A stretch of 64,000 bases of DNA from Rhizobium sp. NZLR1 (GTDB lineage Bacteria; Pseudomonadota; Alphaproteobacteria; Rhizobiales; Rhizobiaceae), in the NCBI RefSeq assembly GCF_017357385.1, contig NZ_CP071632.1, positions 2,919,501 through 2,983,500 of the forward strand. Direction: 5' to 3'. The first letter of the stretch is position 1. Every line of letters begins with the position of its first letter. Of the stretch, positions 55,065 to 64,000 are shown piece by piece. Made by a program: the position numbers and the translations under genes. Under the pieces are notes generated by a model that worked only from the letters and a program-made list of their open reading frames with translations, was not told the origin of the DNA and did not search any database.

Positions 55065-55982
55065 ATGTCCGATTCCGCCCTCATCGAAACCGCCCGCGAT
55101 TTCAACCGCTTCTACACGAACTTCCTCGGCCTGCTGAACAAGGCCTATCTTGACTCGCCCTTCACCCTGACGGATGCCCGCATTCTCTTCGAGATCGGCT
55201 CGCATGACGGCGTCAGCGCCGCAGCCATTGTCCGCGACCTGCATCTCGACCCGGCCTATCTGAGCCGCATCCTCAAGCGTTTCCGCACCGAGGGGCTGAT
55301 CGAGACCAGCCCGGATCCGGCCGACCTGCGCAGCCAGATCATCAATGTCACCGACCGGGGACTCGCGCAGTTCGAGGAACTCGGCCGGCGCGCCAATGCC
55401 CAGATCGCCGCCCGTTTTGACGATCTGGCGATCGGCGAACCGCAAGCCGTCGTCTCGGCCATGCATACCATCCGCGCCCTGCTCGACCCGGCGGCCAAGC
55501 CCGCACCCGCCATCATCCGCGCCCACCGCGCCGGCGATATCGGCTGGATCGTTCAGAGCCAGGGCCGCTTCTACGCCGAGGAATATGGCTGGGACCTGCG
55601 CTTCGAGGCGCTGGTCGCCGAGGTCGCCGGCAAATTTCTCGCCAACTTCGATCCCGCCAAGGAATATTGCTGGATCGCCGAACGTGGCGGCGTCAATGTC
55701 GGCTCGGTCCTCGTCACCAATGGCGGCGACGGCATCGCCAAGCTGCGGCTGCTCTATGTCGACAAATCGGCCCGCGGCCTCGGGCTCGGCAAGCTGCTGG
55801 TCGACGAATGCATCCGCTTTTGCAGGCAGAAGGGCTACCGCGAGCTTTCGCTCTGGACCAATGACATGCTGGAGACGGCCCGCGTCATCTATATCAAGGC
55901 CGGCTTTCGGCTTGTCTCCGAGGAGAGACATCGAATGTTCGGCCCCGAAGCGAATGGCCAGACCTGGGTCCTCACCCTCTGA
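55065..55982 (+). CDS. MarR-GNAT fusion protein
   Basis: 305 aa. Residues 1-150: MarR winged helix (DSPFTLTDARILFEIG, AAAIVRDLHLDPAYLSRILKRF, DLRSQIINVTDRG). Residues 155-305: GNAT with acetyl-CoA loop ARGLGLGKLL and ARVIYIKAGFRLV. This architecture is known for bifunctional regulators with an acetyltransferase arm. The ATG at 55065 is the first before the MarR fold. Confidence 0.92.
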   Translation: MSDSALIETARDFNRFYTNFLGLLNKAYLDSPFTLTDARILFEIGSHDGVSAAAIVRDLHLDPAYLSRILKRFRTEGLIETSPDPADLRSQIINVTDRGLAQFEELGRRANAQIAARFDDLAIGEPQAVVSAMHTIRALLDPAAKPAPAIIRAHRAGDIGWIVQSQGRFYAEEYGWDLRFEALVAEVAGKFLANFDPAKEYCWIAERGGVNVGSVLVTNGGDGIAKLRLLYVDKSARGLGLGKLLVDECIRFCRQKGYRELSLWTNDMLETARVIYIKAGFRLVSEERHRMFGPEANGQTWVLTL

Positions 55983-56012
55983 CTTGCTTCGTCGCAAAAT
56001 TTCGCTTGATTT

Positions 56013-56028
56013 GGAAACGATCATTTCC
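56013..56028. promoter_or_regulatory. Inverted repeat GGAAA-N6-TTTCC before tetR
   Basis: Lies 13 bp before the TetR start at 56042, in the position of an autoregulatory operator. Confidence 0.5.
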
Positions 56029-56041
56029 TAATTAGGCGAAC

Positions 56042-56665
56042 ATGAACGCAACGACCCTCGACCATCAAGAGAAGACCCGGAGCCGCGGTCGTCCGCGGGA
56101 ATTCGATGCGGAGGCGGCACTCGACGCAGCCCTGCGCGTCTTTTCCGAGCGCGGCTATCATGCCGCCTCGATCAGCGAACTCACCGAGGCCATGGGGCTG
56201 GCCGCCGGAAGCGTCTACAAGGCCTTCGGCGACAAGCGCGGCATCTTCCTCGCCGCCTTCGACCGCTACCGCGCCGTGCGTCGCGGCCTGCTCGATGCCA
56301 GGCTGGCAAGTGCCGAGACCGGCCGCGACAAGCTCCATGCGCTCATCACCTTCTTTGCCGGCTCTTCGCACGGTGAAATCGGCAGGCAGGGTTGCCTCGT
56401 CGTCGGCAGCGCCAGCGATCTCGCCCTCTTCGACGAAGAGGCGGCCGAACGTGTCGCCACCGCCTTCATGACCGACGAGACGCTTCTCGCCGACCTCATC
56501 CGCCTCGGCCAGTCCGACGGCTCGATTTCGGCGCATATCGATATATCGGCGGTCGCACTTGCGCTTCTCTGCCTCACCAAGGGCATGCGCGTTATCGGCA
56601 AGACGGAACGCAGCGGCGAAGAAATGGCTGCCGCTGCCGAAGCCGCGATGAAGCTGGTGACCTGA
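56042..56665 (+). CDS. TetR-family regulator
   Basis: 207 aa. HTH: HAASISELTEAMGLAAGSVYKAFGDKRGIF; C-terminal ligand domain with GRQGCLVVGSASDLAL. The next gene on the same strand is an MFS exporter 104 bp downstream, so a typical repressor-efflux pair. Ligand unknown. Confidence 0.93.
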   Translation: MNATTLDHQEKTRSRGRPREFDAEAALDAALRVFSERGYHAASISELTEAMGLAAGSVYKAFGDKRGIFLAAFDRYRAVRRGLLDARLASAETGRDKLHALITFFAGSSHGEIGRQGCLVVGSASDLALFDEEAAERVATAFMTDETLLADLIRLGQSDGSISAHIDISAVALALLCLTKGMRVIGKTERSGEEMAAAAEAAMKLVT

Positions 56666-56769
56666 CATTTCCCCCAGGGGAATGCCAGCATTCCCCTGCG
56701 CGGCCGGAAACGGGTGGCTGCCGGCAGACCGATTTGCGATTAATCCTTTCAACCATACCGGAGTTTCTG

Positions 56770-57993
56770 ATGAGCATTTCAGCCACCGCGCCGGATAAGG
56801 CCATTCCACGGGCGCTATCCCCCTGGCTCACCTTTCTTTTTGCCGCCGCCTGCGGGCTGGTGGCCGCCAATCTCTATTACGGCCAGCCGCTTGCCGGCTT
56901 AATCAGCGCCGAGCTCGGCTTCACGCCTGCCGCAACCGGCCTGATCGTCACGCTGACGCAGATCGGCTACGGCCTCGGCCTGCTGCTGATCGTGCCGCTC
57001 GGTGACCTCACGGAGAACCGCCGGCTTGTGCTGCTGCTGGTTGCCGTCTCCGCTGTTGCGCTGATCGGCGCGGCGCTGGCTTCAACACCCACGGCCTTCC
57101 TCGTCGCCTCACTCTGCATCGGCCTTTCATCGGTCGCCGTTCAGGTCCTGGTTCCCTTTGCCGCCAACATGGCCCCCGATGCGACACGGGGACAGGTCGT
57201 CGGCAATGTCATGAGCGGCCTGCTCTGCGGCATTATGCTGGCCCGCCCCTTCGCAAGCTTCGTCGCCGAGGCCTCGTCCTGGCATGTGGTCTATTACGTC
57301 ACCGCAGCGTTGATGATCGTGCTCGCCGTCATCCTGCGCGCCAACCTGCCGGTCCGCGTGCCGAAGACGAAGCTACGCTACAGCGAGCTGCTGGCTTCCA
57401 TGGGCCACTTGGCGCTGACCTCGCGCGTGCTGCAGCGCCGGGCGCTTTATCAGGCCGGTATGTTCGGCGCCTTCAGCCTGTTCTGGACGACGACGCCGCT
57501 GCTGCTCGCAAGCCCGGCCTTCGGCCTGACGCAGAACGGCATCGCCCTCTTCGCGCTCGCCGGTGCTGCCGGTGCCATCGCCTCGCCGATCGCCGGCCGG
57601 CTTGCCGATCGCGGCATGACGAAAATTGCCTCGACGCTTGCCATGCTGCTCGGAATGGCTTCCTTCCTGATCAGCCATTTCGCCGCGGACGGCTCGCTGA
57701 CCGCCCTGATCCTTCTGACGGTGGCGGCGATCATGCTTGATTTCGGGGTGACGACCAATCTCGTCTGCGGCCAGCGCGCCATCTATGGCTTGAACCCGGA
57801 ACATCGCAGCCGGCTAAACGGCCTCTTCATGGCCACCTTCTTTGCCGGCGGCGCGCTCGGCTCGGCGCTCGGCGGCTGGGCCTACGCGACCGGCGGTTGG
57901 ACGATGACCGCCTGGATCGGCTTCGCCTTCCCGGCGCTCGCCTTCCTGTTGTTTCTGACGGAACACCGCGGCAAGCAGGAAAGCAAAATCTGA
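56770..57993 (+). CDS. MFS transporter (DHA1-like efflux pump)
   Basis: 407 aa, 12 TM helices. Motif A region GDLTENRRLVLLL between TM2 and TM3, LYYGQPLAGLISAELGF in TM1 loop, and the NGLFMATFFAGGALGSALG helix. Similar to YnfM/NepI-type arabinose-efflux-like exporters. The ATG at 56770 is used; in-frame upstream sequence is out-of-context tetR overlap. Confidence 0.92.
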   Translation: MSISATAPDKAIPRALSPWLTFLFAAACGLVAANLYYGQPLAGLISAELGFTPAATGLIVTLTQIGYGLGLLLIVPLGDLTENRRLVLLLVAVSAVALIGAALASTPTAFLVASLCIGLSSVAVQVLVPFAANMAPDATRGQVVGNVMSGLLCGIMLARPFASFVAEASSWHVVYYVTAALMIVLAVILRANLPVRVPKTKLRYSELLASMGHLALTSRVLQRRALYQAGMFGAFSLFWTTTPLLLASPAFGLTQNGIALFALAGAAGAIASPIAGRLADRGMTKIASTLAMLLGMASFLISHFAADGSLTALILLTVAAIMLDFGVTTNLVCGQRAIYGLNPEHRSRLNGLFMATFFAGGALGSALGGWAYATGGWTMTAWIGFAFPALAFLLFLTEHRGKQESKI

Positions 57994-58107
57994 GACCGGA
58001 TATCTAAAACCTTGACAGTGCCGGCTTATAAATGCGGACATCCCGGCAGCAGCCTACGCATCCGCTCACTGCTGCCGAATTTTCGTTTCTGCATGGGATG
58101 TTCCAGC

Positions 58108-58341
58108 ATGGACATAGACGAAGACAAGATCGATGACGCTGTTCTGGCATTGCTATGACTGACGCTGCATGACGAGGACAGAGCTTGGAAAGGCTTCGAC
58201 TGGGACGCAATGGACCGTCTGTATCGGAAGGGCCTGATCGCAAATCCCGCAGGCAAAGCCAAATCCGTCGTCCTGAGCGACGAAGGTTTGCGACGATCTG
58301 AGGAATTGTTCCGCGCTCTTTTTACTCGACCGCCGGAATGA
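58108..58341 (+). pseudogene. DUF6429-like ORF with in-frame TGA at codon 17
   Basis: MDIDEDKIDDAVLALL, then TGA (58156-58158), then an uninterrupted LTLHDEDRAWKGFDWDAMDR ... SVVLSDEGLRRSEELF to the stop at 58341. The whole 78-codon frame matches the small DUF6429 family, in which the position held by TGA is an aromatic (Tyr/Trp). A TGG/TAC-to-TGA change would create it. No SECIS-like context checked, so selenocysteine is not claimed. Confidence 0.72.
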
Positions 58342-58378
58342 TCACCGTTTCCGGTTTCTAGAAACGTGACCTACCTTA

Positions 58379-58795
58379 CTAACTATCGGCTGAATCAAAA
58401 CGCGAACGGGCGGCGCGAACGGCGTCGTGGTTCGCTTCCGCCCAGTTCAACAGTTGCGACAGTGGCCGGTAGAGCGAACGGCCGAGATCCGTCATAGAAT
58501 ATTCGACGCTCGGCGGCTTGGTCGGGAAGACTTCGCGAGCGACATAACCGTCCCTTTGCAGATCACGCAGCGTCTGCGTCAGCATGCGCTGCGATATATC
58601 GGGAAGCATGCGCCGCAGCTCGCCGAAGCGGCGGGGCTCGGCCGCCAGCACTTCGAGCAGCAGCGTCGACCATTTGCCGCCGATCTGCTGCATCATGTCC
58701 CTGACGGGACAATTGGAAAAATCGAGGCCAGCCAGATCGATCTCGCGCCGCGCCCCCGGCATTCTGTTCTTCAGACTGACGACCGCACCGCTCAT
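58379..58795 (-). CDS. HxlR-family regulator
   Basis: 138 aa winged helix. FSNCPVRDMMQQIGGKWSTLLL and RFGELRRMLPDISQRMLTQTLRDLQRDG are the HxlR pattern; Cys in NCPV could sense electrophiles or oxidants, as in YodB/QorR. Divergent from a QorB-like reductase with 123 bp between starts. Confidence 0.94.
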   Translation of the reverse strand: MSGAVVSLKNRMPGARREIDLAGLDFSNCPVRDMMQQIGGKWSTLLLEVLAAEPRRFGELRRMLPDISQRMLTQTLRDLQRDGYVAREVFPTKPPSVEYSMTDLGRSLYRPLSQLLNWAEANHDAVRAARSRFDSADS

Positions 58796-58918
58796 CTGCT
58801 GGTTCCCTTTTGGTAACGTAGAGCCGAAAAACTGCCTCCTTTACATCGCCGAGTCAATTCCTATTCTAGTGTTACTCTCTTTTCGAGACTACCCCCAGAA
58901 CACAGAAGGAAACGACGT

Positions 58919-59827
58919 ATGAACGAAACCATCCTTGTCACCGGCGCCGCCGGGCAGCTCGGCCAGCGTGTCATCCATCATCTCATCGAGACCTATAAGG
59001 TCGCTCCCGGCAGCATCGTGGCGGCTACGCGCAGCCCGGAAAAGCTCGCCGAACTCGAAAACAAGGGCGTCGTCACCCGCAAGGCCGATTTTGATGACGC
59101 GGCAGGCCTGGAGAAGGCTTTCGCCGGCATCGACCGGCTGCTAATCATCAGCACCGATGCGCTGGATACCCCCGGCAAGCGCCTCACCCAGCACAAGGCA
59201 GCCGTTGCCGCTGCCGCTAAGGCAGGCGTCAAGCACATCGCCTATACCTCGATGCCGGCGCCGGACGATTCGCTCGTCACCTTCGCGCCGGATCATCTCG
59301 GCAGCGAAAACGCCATCAAGGCAAGCGGCATCGCCTATACGATCATCCGCGACGCCTGGTATCACGACAATTACCTGCACGGCATGCCGCACAACCTGCA
59401 GGGCGGCAAATGGTACAGCGCCACGGGCGACGGCAAGGTCTCGACCATTTCGCGTGACGACTGCGCCCTGGCAATCGCCGCCGCCCTTGCCTCCGGCACC
59501 TCCGAGAGCGCCACCTATACGCTGACCGGCGCGCAATTGCTCACCAACCGGCAGATCGCCGCCATCGTCTCCGATGTCGCCGGCAAGCCGCTCGAGGTGG
59601 TCGACGTCAACGACGAGCAGCTCGGCCAGGGCATCCGCGGCGCCGGCCTTCCCGGTTTCGTCGCCGACATGCTGGTTTCGGCCGACGCCAACATCCGCGC
59701 CGGCAAATTCGACATCGTCACCGGAGACTTCACCAAGCTGACCGGCAAACAGCCGCAGCCGCTGAAGGATTTCTTCGTGGCGCACAAGGCTGCGTTGACG
59801 GCTTCAGGCAATGCCGGAGGCCATTGA
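58919..59827 (+). CDS. NmrA-type SDR oxidoreductase (QorB-like NAD(P)H:quinone reductase)
   Basis: 302 aa atypical SDR. Nucleotide site ILVTGAAGQLGQRVIHHL, KHIAYTSMPAPDDS, and IRDAWYHDNYLHGMP, with the long NmrA C-terminus. Paired with HxlR exactly as qorR-qorB in other bacteria; likely reduces quinones in an electrophile response. Confidence 0.9.
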   Translation: MNETILVTGAAGQLGQRVIHHLIETYKVAPGSIVAATRSPEKLAELENKGVVTRKADFDDAAGLEKAFAGIDRLLIISTDALDTPGKRLTQHKAAVAAAAKAGVKHIAYTSMPAPDDSLVTFAPDHLGSENAIKASGIAYTIIRDAWYHDNYLHGMPHNLQGGKWYSATGDGKVSTISRDDCALAIAAALASGTSESATYTLTGAQLLTNRQIAAIVSDVAGKPLEVVDVNDEQLGQGIRGAGLPGFVADMLVSADANIRAGKFDIVTGDFTKLTGKQPQPLKDFFVAHKAALTASGNAGGH

Positions 59828-59905
59828 GCTTTCCGCTCATCCCTGCGCTCGCGGCAGGGATGAGCGGACTCCGATTCTGGACACTGGATCCCTGATCACA
59901 TCAGA
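59828..59905. repeat. Intergenic palindromic element
   Basis: CATCCCTGCGCTCGCGGCAGGGATG hairpin in part plus ACTGGATCCCTGATCACATC; the same CCCTG..CAGGG core as at 21.8 kb. Confidence 0.6.
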
Positions 59906-59941
59906 TGTGTCGCTCACCGCACCGACGCGCAGGGTCGCCCC

Positions 59942-61774
59942 TCAGAATTGCGAAACGAAGCCAGGCGGTTTTTCCCTGAGGTCAAGTCCGTATTCAAGCT
60001 CGGCCCGCATCCAGAGCACGCCGCTTTCATAGGGATCGTCGGACATTGTCTCAGTTCGCGCGTCGGCGACATTGCTGTCAGCCCAGTTCTTGACACACGC
60101 GACGCTCTCGCGTTTCCGCTCATTCCGATCGATTGCACACCATTCTCGTCCTTCGTCGAGCGGAACCCATGCGAGACCATCCCGGAAACAGGTGATGGCC
60201 CGATATTTCGGCTCGACGACAGTGTTCCCGGCGGCATCCTCAATGCCCCAAAGCAAGGTTCCGTTCGAATTCCTCGAGACGCGCTGTCCGCCGTCGGGTC
60301 CGCAACGCAACTTTGATCGCCGGTCTTCCAGGCGGCGCGGCTCGGAGACTTCACGTCCTGATGCGTCGATCCAAAACTTCCGCCCATCCTTCGATACCGC
60401 ATAGGCACCGGAATCGGGCTGCAACTCATCGAACTGCGGAGCGAGGGCTAACACACCGTTGGCGTCCAGTATTCCCCATTTGCCCTGAACATCGACGCCG
60501 GCATAGCCACCGCTGAAACCAGATTGGCTCTGAAATGATGGTGGATCGACAAGCAGTTTACCGTCCTGCTTGAGAAACCCCCATTTTCCATTGTACCGAA
60601 CCGATACGGGGAATTCGCAGGTCATGTACGTGTTGTCAAAAAGATACGAAACGGTCGGCTTTCCATCCGCTCCGACGACCTGAATAAGGTTACCGCGGTG
60701 GATGAATTTGAGACCCGAAGGACATGCCGCCCACGCCTTCCCGTCCTCCGGGTCGGGCACCAGATCCCCGGCCCGGTTGAGCCCGATCCACTGGCCGTCC
60801 ACCGATACCCTGGCCACCTCACCGGAATAATCCGGCAGTCTCGCATCGTCAAACAGACGACCGCCAAGCAACCGTCCCGCCTCGTCAAGGACGCCCAATT
60901 TCTGGTCTTTGGCCACACGGTAAAACCCGTTTCGATGATCCTGGATCCTAAATTGCTGTGGGGCGAGAATAGTTTGGCCGTCCCGGCCGATCACGCCGCA
61001 TTGGGTGGCGTCGGCCCGGTCACGTTGGCTGGACTGTCCTTTGTGTCCGGCCGAACCGCCATAACAGACAATTGCTCTTCCTCCACCGAGTTTGCTGGCT
61101 GTTTCGAAGCGAGGCTCGACCTTCCAGGTTCCGTCGGGAGCAAGCAATCCGTATCGTTTATCTCCCGGCTGAGCTGCCCAAACGAAAGTGCCGAATTCGA
61201 ATTCTTTAATGGCCAGCTCGTCCTTCAGTATCTTTCCTGAAGGCAGATCGACGAGCAGATAGGGTCGATCGCTCCTCTCAAAAAACAGTTCCCCGAACAT
61301 AAAACGCAGGAAGCCGAAAGAATCCGACGCGACCGCTTTGCCGGGACGAACGAGCGCCGCCCCGGCTCCGAATGGAATGGCACGCGCATAGTACGGCAAC
61401 AGCAGAAACTTGCCCGTTCTGTCGATAATTCCTGCCTTGTCAGCGACCACCACTTCGGCGTGGCCTTTGCGAAATCCGCGGGCAAGGTCGAACGCAGGCG
61501 CGATCACCATCTCGCCACTCGAATTGATATAGCCGAATTTCCCCTCGGAGCGCACGGCGGCCAGCCCCTCCGAGAAAGGAAGCGCAACTTCGAACTTGCG
61601 ATCAATCCGCGGTTCTAACGTCGCTCTGTCGATATAGCCGCAAAGAGCGTAGACGCCGCCGCACCTTTCCACCCATCTTTCCGGCCGGGGATCGGCGACG
61701 CCGGTTCCAACGGAGCAGAGCAAACTCGCCCATGCCGCCGCGACAAACATAAATTGACGTGTAGCAACGCTCAC
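59942..61774 (-). CDS. Secreted WG-repeat protein
   Basis: About 610 aa. Signal peptide (FVAAAWASLLCSVGTGVADP), then ~10 WG-type repeats, e.g. GKFGYINSSGEMVIAPAFD, KRYGLLAPDGTWKVEPRFE, GKWGFLKQDGKLLVDP, GKWGILDANGVLALAPQFD, LLWGIEDAAGNTVVEPKY. Cysteines near both ends. The GTG at 61774 is preferred (basic n-region, GGGGG upstream); the ATG at 61831 or 61750 are alternatives. WG repeats form a beta-propeller-like binding surface; ligand unknown. Confidence 0.82.
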   Translation of the reverse strand: MSVATRQFMFVAAAWASLLCSVGTGVADPRPERWVERCGGVYALCGYIDRATLEPRIDRKFEVALPFSEGLAAVRSEGKFGYINSSGEMVIAPAFDLARGFRKGHAEVVVADKAGIIDRTGKFLLLPYYARAIPFGAGAALVRPGKAVASDSFGFLRFMFGELFFERSDRPYLLVDLPSGKILKDELAIKEFEFGTFVWAAQPGDKRYGLLAPDGTWKVEPRFETASKLGGGRAIVCYGGSAGHKGQSSQRDRADATQCGVIGRDGQTILAPQQFRIQDHRNGFYRVAKDQKLGVLDEAGRLLGGRLFDDARLPDYSGEVARVSVDGQWIGLNRAGDLVPDPEDGKAWAACPSGLKFIHRGNLIQVVGADGKPTVSYLFDNTYMTCEFPVSVRYNGKWGFLKQDGKLLVDPPSFQSQSGFSGGYAGVDVQGKWGILDANGVLALAPQFDELQPDSGAYAVSKDGRKFWIDASGREVSEPRRLEDRRSKLRCGPDGGQRVSRNSNGTLLWGIEDAAGNTVVEPKYRAITCFRDGLAWVPLDEGREWCAIDRNERKRESVACVKNWADSNVADARTETMSDDPYESGVLWMRAELEYGLDLREKPPGFVSQF

Positions 61775-61949
61775 CCTAACGCCCCCGGTTGAAAGAACTA
61801 GGAGATGCTCGTGTGTTGGAAATATGGCCAATCCGCAGGTCGGAGGTCATGAGTACAGGAATCCAGCGCCTTCACCCCATGAGCACGGGAAACCTTTGCA
61901 GCGTATCAAATTAGTTGCCGCCAATACGCAAGAAGGAAACAGCCCTTCC

Positions 61950-62702
61950 TTAAACCGCCTGCCCGCACGCCCGGCAGAACCGCCGCACCGTCTCGGCCAT
62001 GCCGTATTCCAGCGCGTCGGCGGTCAGGCCGTGGCCGATCGAAACCTCGGCAAGCTGGGGAATGCGCTTCACCAGCGCCGGCAGGTTTTCGACGGTCAGA
62101 TCGTGGCCGGCATTGACGGCAAGGCCGATCGCCAGCGCCGCATCCGCCGTCCGTCCGAGCGCGTCGAGGATCGGGGCCGCCCGTTCCGGCGCGTCGTAGC
62201 AGCCGCCATAGGGACCGGTATAAAGTTCGATCCGGTCGGCGCCGACCGCCTTGGCGATATCAATGGCTTCAGCATCGCCATCGCCGTCCGCAAACAGCGA
62301 CACGCGGCATCCCATCGCCTTCAGCCGCGCGACGGCATCGGTCAGAAATGCCCGGTGCTTGCGGAAATCCCAGCCGTGATCCGAGGTCGCCTGGGCGGGA
62401 TCGTCGGGCACCAGCGTCACCTGCTCCGGTGCCGCCCCGGCGCAGAGTTCGAAGAACTCCTGCGTGGGATAGCCCTCGATATTAAACTCGGCCTCGGGGA
62501 ATTCGTCGTCGATCAGGTTGCGAATGACCGGCAGGTCGGAAAAGCGAATGTGGCGCTGGTCGGGACGCGGATGCACCGTTAACCCGCTCGCGCCGGCTGC
62601 AAGGGCGATTCGCCCAAGCGCTTCGACGCTCGGCCAGGGCAAGTCGCGCCGGTTGCGCAGCATGGCGATGGCGTTGAGGTTCACGGAAAGCTTGGCGGGC
62701 AT
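61950..62702 (-). CDS. pdxJ: Pyridoxine 5'-phosphate synthase
   Basis: 250 aa. PdxJ TIM barrel: [28 protein letters not shown], the flexible loop ... [42 protein letters not shown] and [11 protein letters not shown]. It condenses 1-deoxyxylulose 5-phosphate with aminoacetone phosphate to give PNP (vitamin B6). Standalone, as usual. Confidence 0.97.
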   Translation of the reverse strand: MPAKLSVNLNAIAMLRNRRDLPWPSVEALGRIALAAGASGLTVHPRPDQRHIRFSDLPVIRNLIDDEFPEAEFNIEGYPTQEFFELCAGAAPEQVTLVPDDPAQATSDHGWDFRKHRAFLTDAVARLKAMGCRVSLFADGDGDAEAIDIAKAVGADRIELYTGPYGGCYDAPERAAPILDALGRTADAALAIGLAVNAGHDLTVENLPALVKRIPQLAEVSIGHGLTADALEYGMAETVRRFCRACGQAV

Positions 62703-63155
62703 GGCTGATATCCATCGGTACGGGAAACGGAGGCCCTGCTTTTAAGCCAAGGGCCGCGCGATGGCCAACGAGATTCGCAGATGAATGCCATGCCGATCGC
62801 TAATAGCATCGCCGTTGGCTGGGCATTCCAGCGCCCTTGCGTACCGCAAACAGTAATTCCCGTCGCCTGTGAAGACGACCGGCCGATGCCGCAATGCAGC
62901 ACATGTTTTGCTGCAGCACACCCAGAAACCCGGGCAAATCACGTCGTCGCGTTGCTATCCCATTTAAAAGAGATTACTTTTAGCACTTATAAAAAAGATC
63001 GTTCACGCATAACGTGGACATTGTATAGCGTAAACGTAGGCCGCGTACTGCTTCTTTCCCAATGACAAGAACGCCAGAGGAAAACCCCACTCGCCGCGCC
63101 TGGGAAGCAACTGGCAAATCCGCATGAGGTGCAACACTATGCCCTAGGAGGGTTC
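62703..63155. other. 453-bp gap without a recognised gene
   Basis: The middle (about 62960-63040) is AT-rich with AAAAGAGATTACTTTTAGC-like runs and may hold the promoter of the MerR-LuxR gene. A 94-codon plus-strand frame here has no SD or family signature and was not called. Confidence 0.5.
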
Positions 63156-63848
63156 ATGCCAGACGGTTCCAAACGCCTGTTTGCTGCCGCCGGTAACGCT
63201 TCGGAGGCCCGGTCAAAATACCGGTTCCTGCCTTCGGCCGCGCTGCCGCCGGATCTACCGGATGGTCCGGTGCCCATTGCCGATATGGCCAACGCATTCG
63301 GCGTTACGCACAGGACGCTGCATTTCTACGAAGAGAAGGGGTTGGTTTCGGCCAATCGCATCGGCCTGATGCGGGTCTACGGACAAGACGATGTGATGCG
63401 TATGGCGGTCATCACCGTCTGCCGTGAGACCGGAATGCCGATCGCCGTCATCCAGGAATTGATGGACGAGCTTCGCAAGGCCGAGTCGCAGGAAAGAGCC
63501 GAGGCGATGTTCCGCGAAGCGCTGCAGGTGCGCAAACGCGAGCTGACGGCCGAGATGTCGACCCTGCACCGCCAGCTCCAGCAGGTCGGCGACCTCCTGG
63601 ACTATGACGCCAGTGTCGAAGAGCCGCCGTTGAACGACAACCAGGACAGCGCAAGCCTGACCCCGCAGGAGCTGCAGTGCCTGGAGCTGATGGCGGAAGG
63701 TTATTCCACCCAGCGAATCGCCCGAGCGCTCGACCTGAAACACGACGAAACCAGGGATCTCGAAGCCGGAATCATCCTGAAATTCCGCGCCAACAACCGC
63801 TTCCAGGCGATCGCCAAGGCTGTTCTGCTCGGCATCGTCCAGGCATAA
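63156..63848 (+). CDS. MerR-LuxR (GerE) two-headed regulator
   Basis: 230 aa. Residues ~38-107: MerR HTH (PIADMANAFGVTHRTLHFYEEKGLVS, GQDDVMRMAVITVCRETGMP). 108-148: dimerisation coiled coil. 167-225: LuxR-type HTH (SLTPQELQCLELMAEGYSTQRIARAL, AIAKAVLLGIV). The ATG at 63156 has TAGGAGG upstream; the GTG at 63129 is weaker. Having two unlike DNA-binding heads is unusual. No ligand-binding domain is seen. Confidence 0.87.
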   Translation: MPDGSKRLFAAAGNASEARSKYRFLPSAALPPDLPDGPVPIADMANAFGVTHRTLHFYEEKGLVSANRIGLMRVYGQDDVMRMAVITVCRETGMPIAVIQELMDELRKAESQERAEAMFREALQVRKRELTAEMSTLHRQLQQVGDLLDYDASVEEPPLNDNQDSASLTPQELQCLELMAEGYSTQRIARALDLKHDETRDLEAGIILKFRANNRFQAIAKAVLLGIVQA

Positions 63849-63852
63849 CCAC

Positions 63853-63915
63853 GTGCAAGCCTGACGCACGTCGCGTGCAAGCCTAACGCACGCCGCATGC
63901 AAACTTGCACGCATC
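63853..63915. repeat. Three direct repeats of 22-bp period
   Basis: Starts at 63853, 63875 and 63897: GTGCAAGCCTGACGCACG, GTGCAAGCCTAACGCACG, ATGCAAACTTGCACGCAT. A 22-bp period equals two helical turns. Lies 4 bp past the MerR-LuxR stop; may be an operator array for it or for a gene beyond the window. Confidence 0.7.
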
Positions 63916-64000
63916 ATTCTCGACGGCCGCCACCGTCGACTTCCCGCCCAAGATCGCCAGGCGCGATCGAGGTCAGCGCACGATCGTCAGCGTCTCCGCC

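Noticed and set aside
58156..58158. Selenocysteine codon in the DUF6429-like ORF
   Set aside because: No Sec machinery or SECIS element is visible, and relatives have an aromatic, not Cys, at this place.
62781..63065. 94-codon plus-strand frame between pdxJ and merR-luxR
   Set aside because: No Shine-Dalgarno, no family signature, and AT-rich promoter-like sequence inside it.

Overview
The window is GC-rich chromosomal DNA from an alphaproteobacterium of the Rhizobium/Agrobacterium group, most likely Rhizobium. The evidence is the family content (BA14K-type protein, rhizobial transglutaminase-like cysteine peptidase, FecR/CHASE2-cyclase pair, DUF6429-like ORF), the palindromic intergenic repeats typical of rhizobia, and housekeeping genes (ilvC, pdxJ, tRNA-Lys) that argue against a plasmid or phage. 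There is no rRNA, CRISPR array, prophage or complete insertion sequence.

Layout. 0-5.6 kb: a left-truncated FecR/TPR/beta-barrel protein overlapping a CHASE2 adenylate cyclase. 5.7-9.6 kb: LysR regulator divergent from a quinone oxidoreductase, a GNAT acetyltransferase and an NAD-dependent epimerase. 9.6-12.9 kb: a methyltransferase, a nucleotidyltransferase with a probable leader-peptide attenuator, a fumarylacetoacetate hydrolase-family enzyme and a gamma carbonic anhydrase. 13-16.9 kb: small hypotheticals, one frameshifted gene, a secreted cysteine peptidase and a secreted protein of 8-residue Gly/Ser/Lys/Asp repeats. 17-21.8 kb: zinc homeostasis (zur-znuB-znuC divergent from znuA, then a COG0523 GTPase) with candidate Zur boxes. 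22-28.7 kb: RcnB-like protein, VOC protein, CorC/TlyC protein, chrB-chrA, small secreted paralogues and tRNA-Lys(CTT). 29-36 kb: PhzF, Nudix, EEP nuclease, a truncated ABC ATPase, aldo/keto reductase and a PLP aminotransferase. 36-43.5 kb: ilvE, a PIN-domain remnant, a ParDE pair, a methyltransferase, ilvC, a TetR gene, and three genes with single frameshifts. 43.5-54.8 kb: a glycosyltransferase pair, AraC/alcohol dehydrogenase, a TetM-like ribosomal protection protein, NDH-2, BA14K, and Lrp/racemase. 55-64 kb: MarR-GNAT fusion, TetR/MFS, an interrupted DUF6429-like ORF, HxlR/NmrA-type reductase, a WG-repeat protein, pdxJ and a MerR-LuxR fusion.

Most of the window is regulator-plus-target pairs: LysR/qor, AraC/adh, HxlR/qorB-like, Lrp/racemase, TetR/MFS and Zur/znu. 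The most unusual element is on the minus strand at 11405-11533. There a 22-codon leader ORF whose product resembles the macrolide-arrest peptide ErmCL is followed by mutually exclusive antiterminator and terminator helices, and then by a nucleotidyltransferase gene. A second candidate translation-coupled leader precedes the TetM-like gene at about 50.7 kb.

Gene decay is visible in several places: four probable frameshifts, one in-frame TGA and two truncated remnants. Assembly error cannot be separated from true decay using the sequence alone.
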